Positions 63,860-64,000 of a DNA stretch of 64,000 nucleotides are shown here, piece after piece; position 1 is the first letter of the stretch, and each line of letters starts with the position of its first letter. The stretch comes from VAXT01 sp963827725 (GTDB taxonomy: Bacteria; Actinomycetota; Thermoleophilia; Gaiellales; Gaiellaceae): assembly GCA_963827725.1 (NCBI GenBank), contig CAWHBM010000001.1, forward strand, positions 1,612,001 to 1,676,000, written 5' to 3'. The position numbers were made by a program, and so were the translations under genes. The notes under the pieces were generated by a model that was not told where the DNA came from, did not search any database, and saw only the letters and a list, made by a program, of their open reading frames with translations.

Positions 63860-64000
63860 GTACGAGTTCGGCGAGATCCTGCGCGTGCTCAACGAGCACG
63901 AGGTGCGTTTCATCGTGATCGGAGCAATTGCTGCGATCGCCCAGGGGTATCCGCTGAACACGCAGGACATCGACATCACACCCGCTCGCGATCCCGCCAA
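63852..64000 (+). CDS. nucleotidyltransferase-fold protein, start of gene (cut by window edge)
   Basis: From TTG 63852 the frame reads PRYEFGEILRVLNEHEVRFIVIGAIAAIAQGYPLN and then TQDIDITPARDPA. GAIAAIAQG-x3-NTQDIDI resembles the GG(S/A)xAxxxxG-x-TxDxD start of AbiEii/MNT-type nucleotidyltransferases, with the DID acidic pair. Paired with an XRE protein this looks like a toxin-antitoxin or abortive-infection module. The rest lies outside the window. Confidence 0.6.
   Translation, partial: MPRYEFGEILRVLNEHEVRFIVIGAIAAIAQGYPLNTQDIDITPARDPA

Overview
The window is high-GC DNA carrying ordinary housekeeping genes of a Gram-positive-type, aerobic heterotroph. No outer-membrane genes are seen. An LCP-family wall enzyme, a TagO/WecA-type transferase, a lipoprotein and a wall/membrane-anchored giant protein are present. 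The gene order rpmE-prfA-prmC-tsaC-glyA-upp-tagO-atp is the ancient monoderm synteny. Together with the methylmalonyl-CoA mutase/ETF/acyl-CoA genes this suggests a deep-branching actinobacterium (Thermoleophilia/Gaiellales-like). That placement is inference, not proven by the sequence. No tRNA, rRNA, CRISPR array or insertion sequence was seen, and no stretch above 300 bases lacks a gene.

Layout. 1-9.7 kb (minus strand): ComF, nucleotide-sugar genes (two nucleotidyltransferases, cupin, UDP-glucose dehydrogenase), an LCP wall enzyme, and a methionine-cycle group (S-adenosylhomocysteinase with a MerR regulator, and a two-gene MetE). 9.7-24.2 kb (minus): an F-type ATP synthase split in two. atpZ-I-B-E-F-H-A-G lies at 18.9-24.2 kb and atpD-C at 9.7-11.6 kb. 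Between them sit a complete Opp-type peptide ABC transporter (C, A, B, D, F), a small membrane protein and a ZAS zinc-finger protein. 24.2-34.5 kb: alpha/beta hydrolase, ankyrin protein, TagO-like transferase, upp, glyA, tsaC, prmC, prfA, DUF1385 protein, rpmE, threonine-dehydratase-like protein and an MFS exporter. 34.5-44 kb: electron-transfer-flavoprotein operon (etfB-etfA-ETF:quinone oxidoreductase), an M23-like protein, enoyl-CoA hydratase, both subunits of a split methylmalonyl-CoA mutase, an MBL-fold protein and two tandem paralogues of unknown function. 44-47 kb: histidine kinase, two receiver-only regulators and an OmpR-type regulator. 47.2-57.5 kb: one gene for a surface protein of about 3,400 residues with thirteen 97-residue Ig-like repeats. 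57.4-64 kb: TauE/SafE exporter, cob(I)alamin adenosyltransferase, an EF-hand lipoprotein with a very large FTR1-type iron permease, acyl-CoA dehydrogenase, and the start of an XRE/nucleotidyltransferase pair cut by the window edge.

Two general properties matter for every entry. First, many operon-leading genes have a TAnnnT hexamer 6-8 nt before the start codon and no Shine-Dalgarno sequence, which points to widespread leaderless transcripts and fixes several starts. Second, eight genes are broken by a total of nine indels, several in homopolymers and in core genes; in every case the lengths work out exactly when one base is restored or removed (one site could equally be a two-base insertion). 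These look like consensus errors of a long-read or metagenome assembly rather than real pseudogenes.

Functionally, the 34-44 kb genes and the acyl-CoA dehydrogenase fit fatty-acid/propionyl-CoA oxidation. Adenosylcobalamin would come from the adenosyltransferase, and electrons would pass through ETF to quinone and so to the proton gradient used by the ATP synthase.
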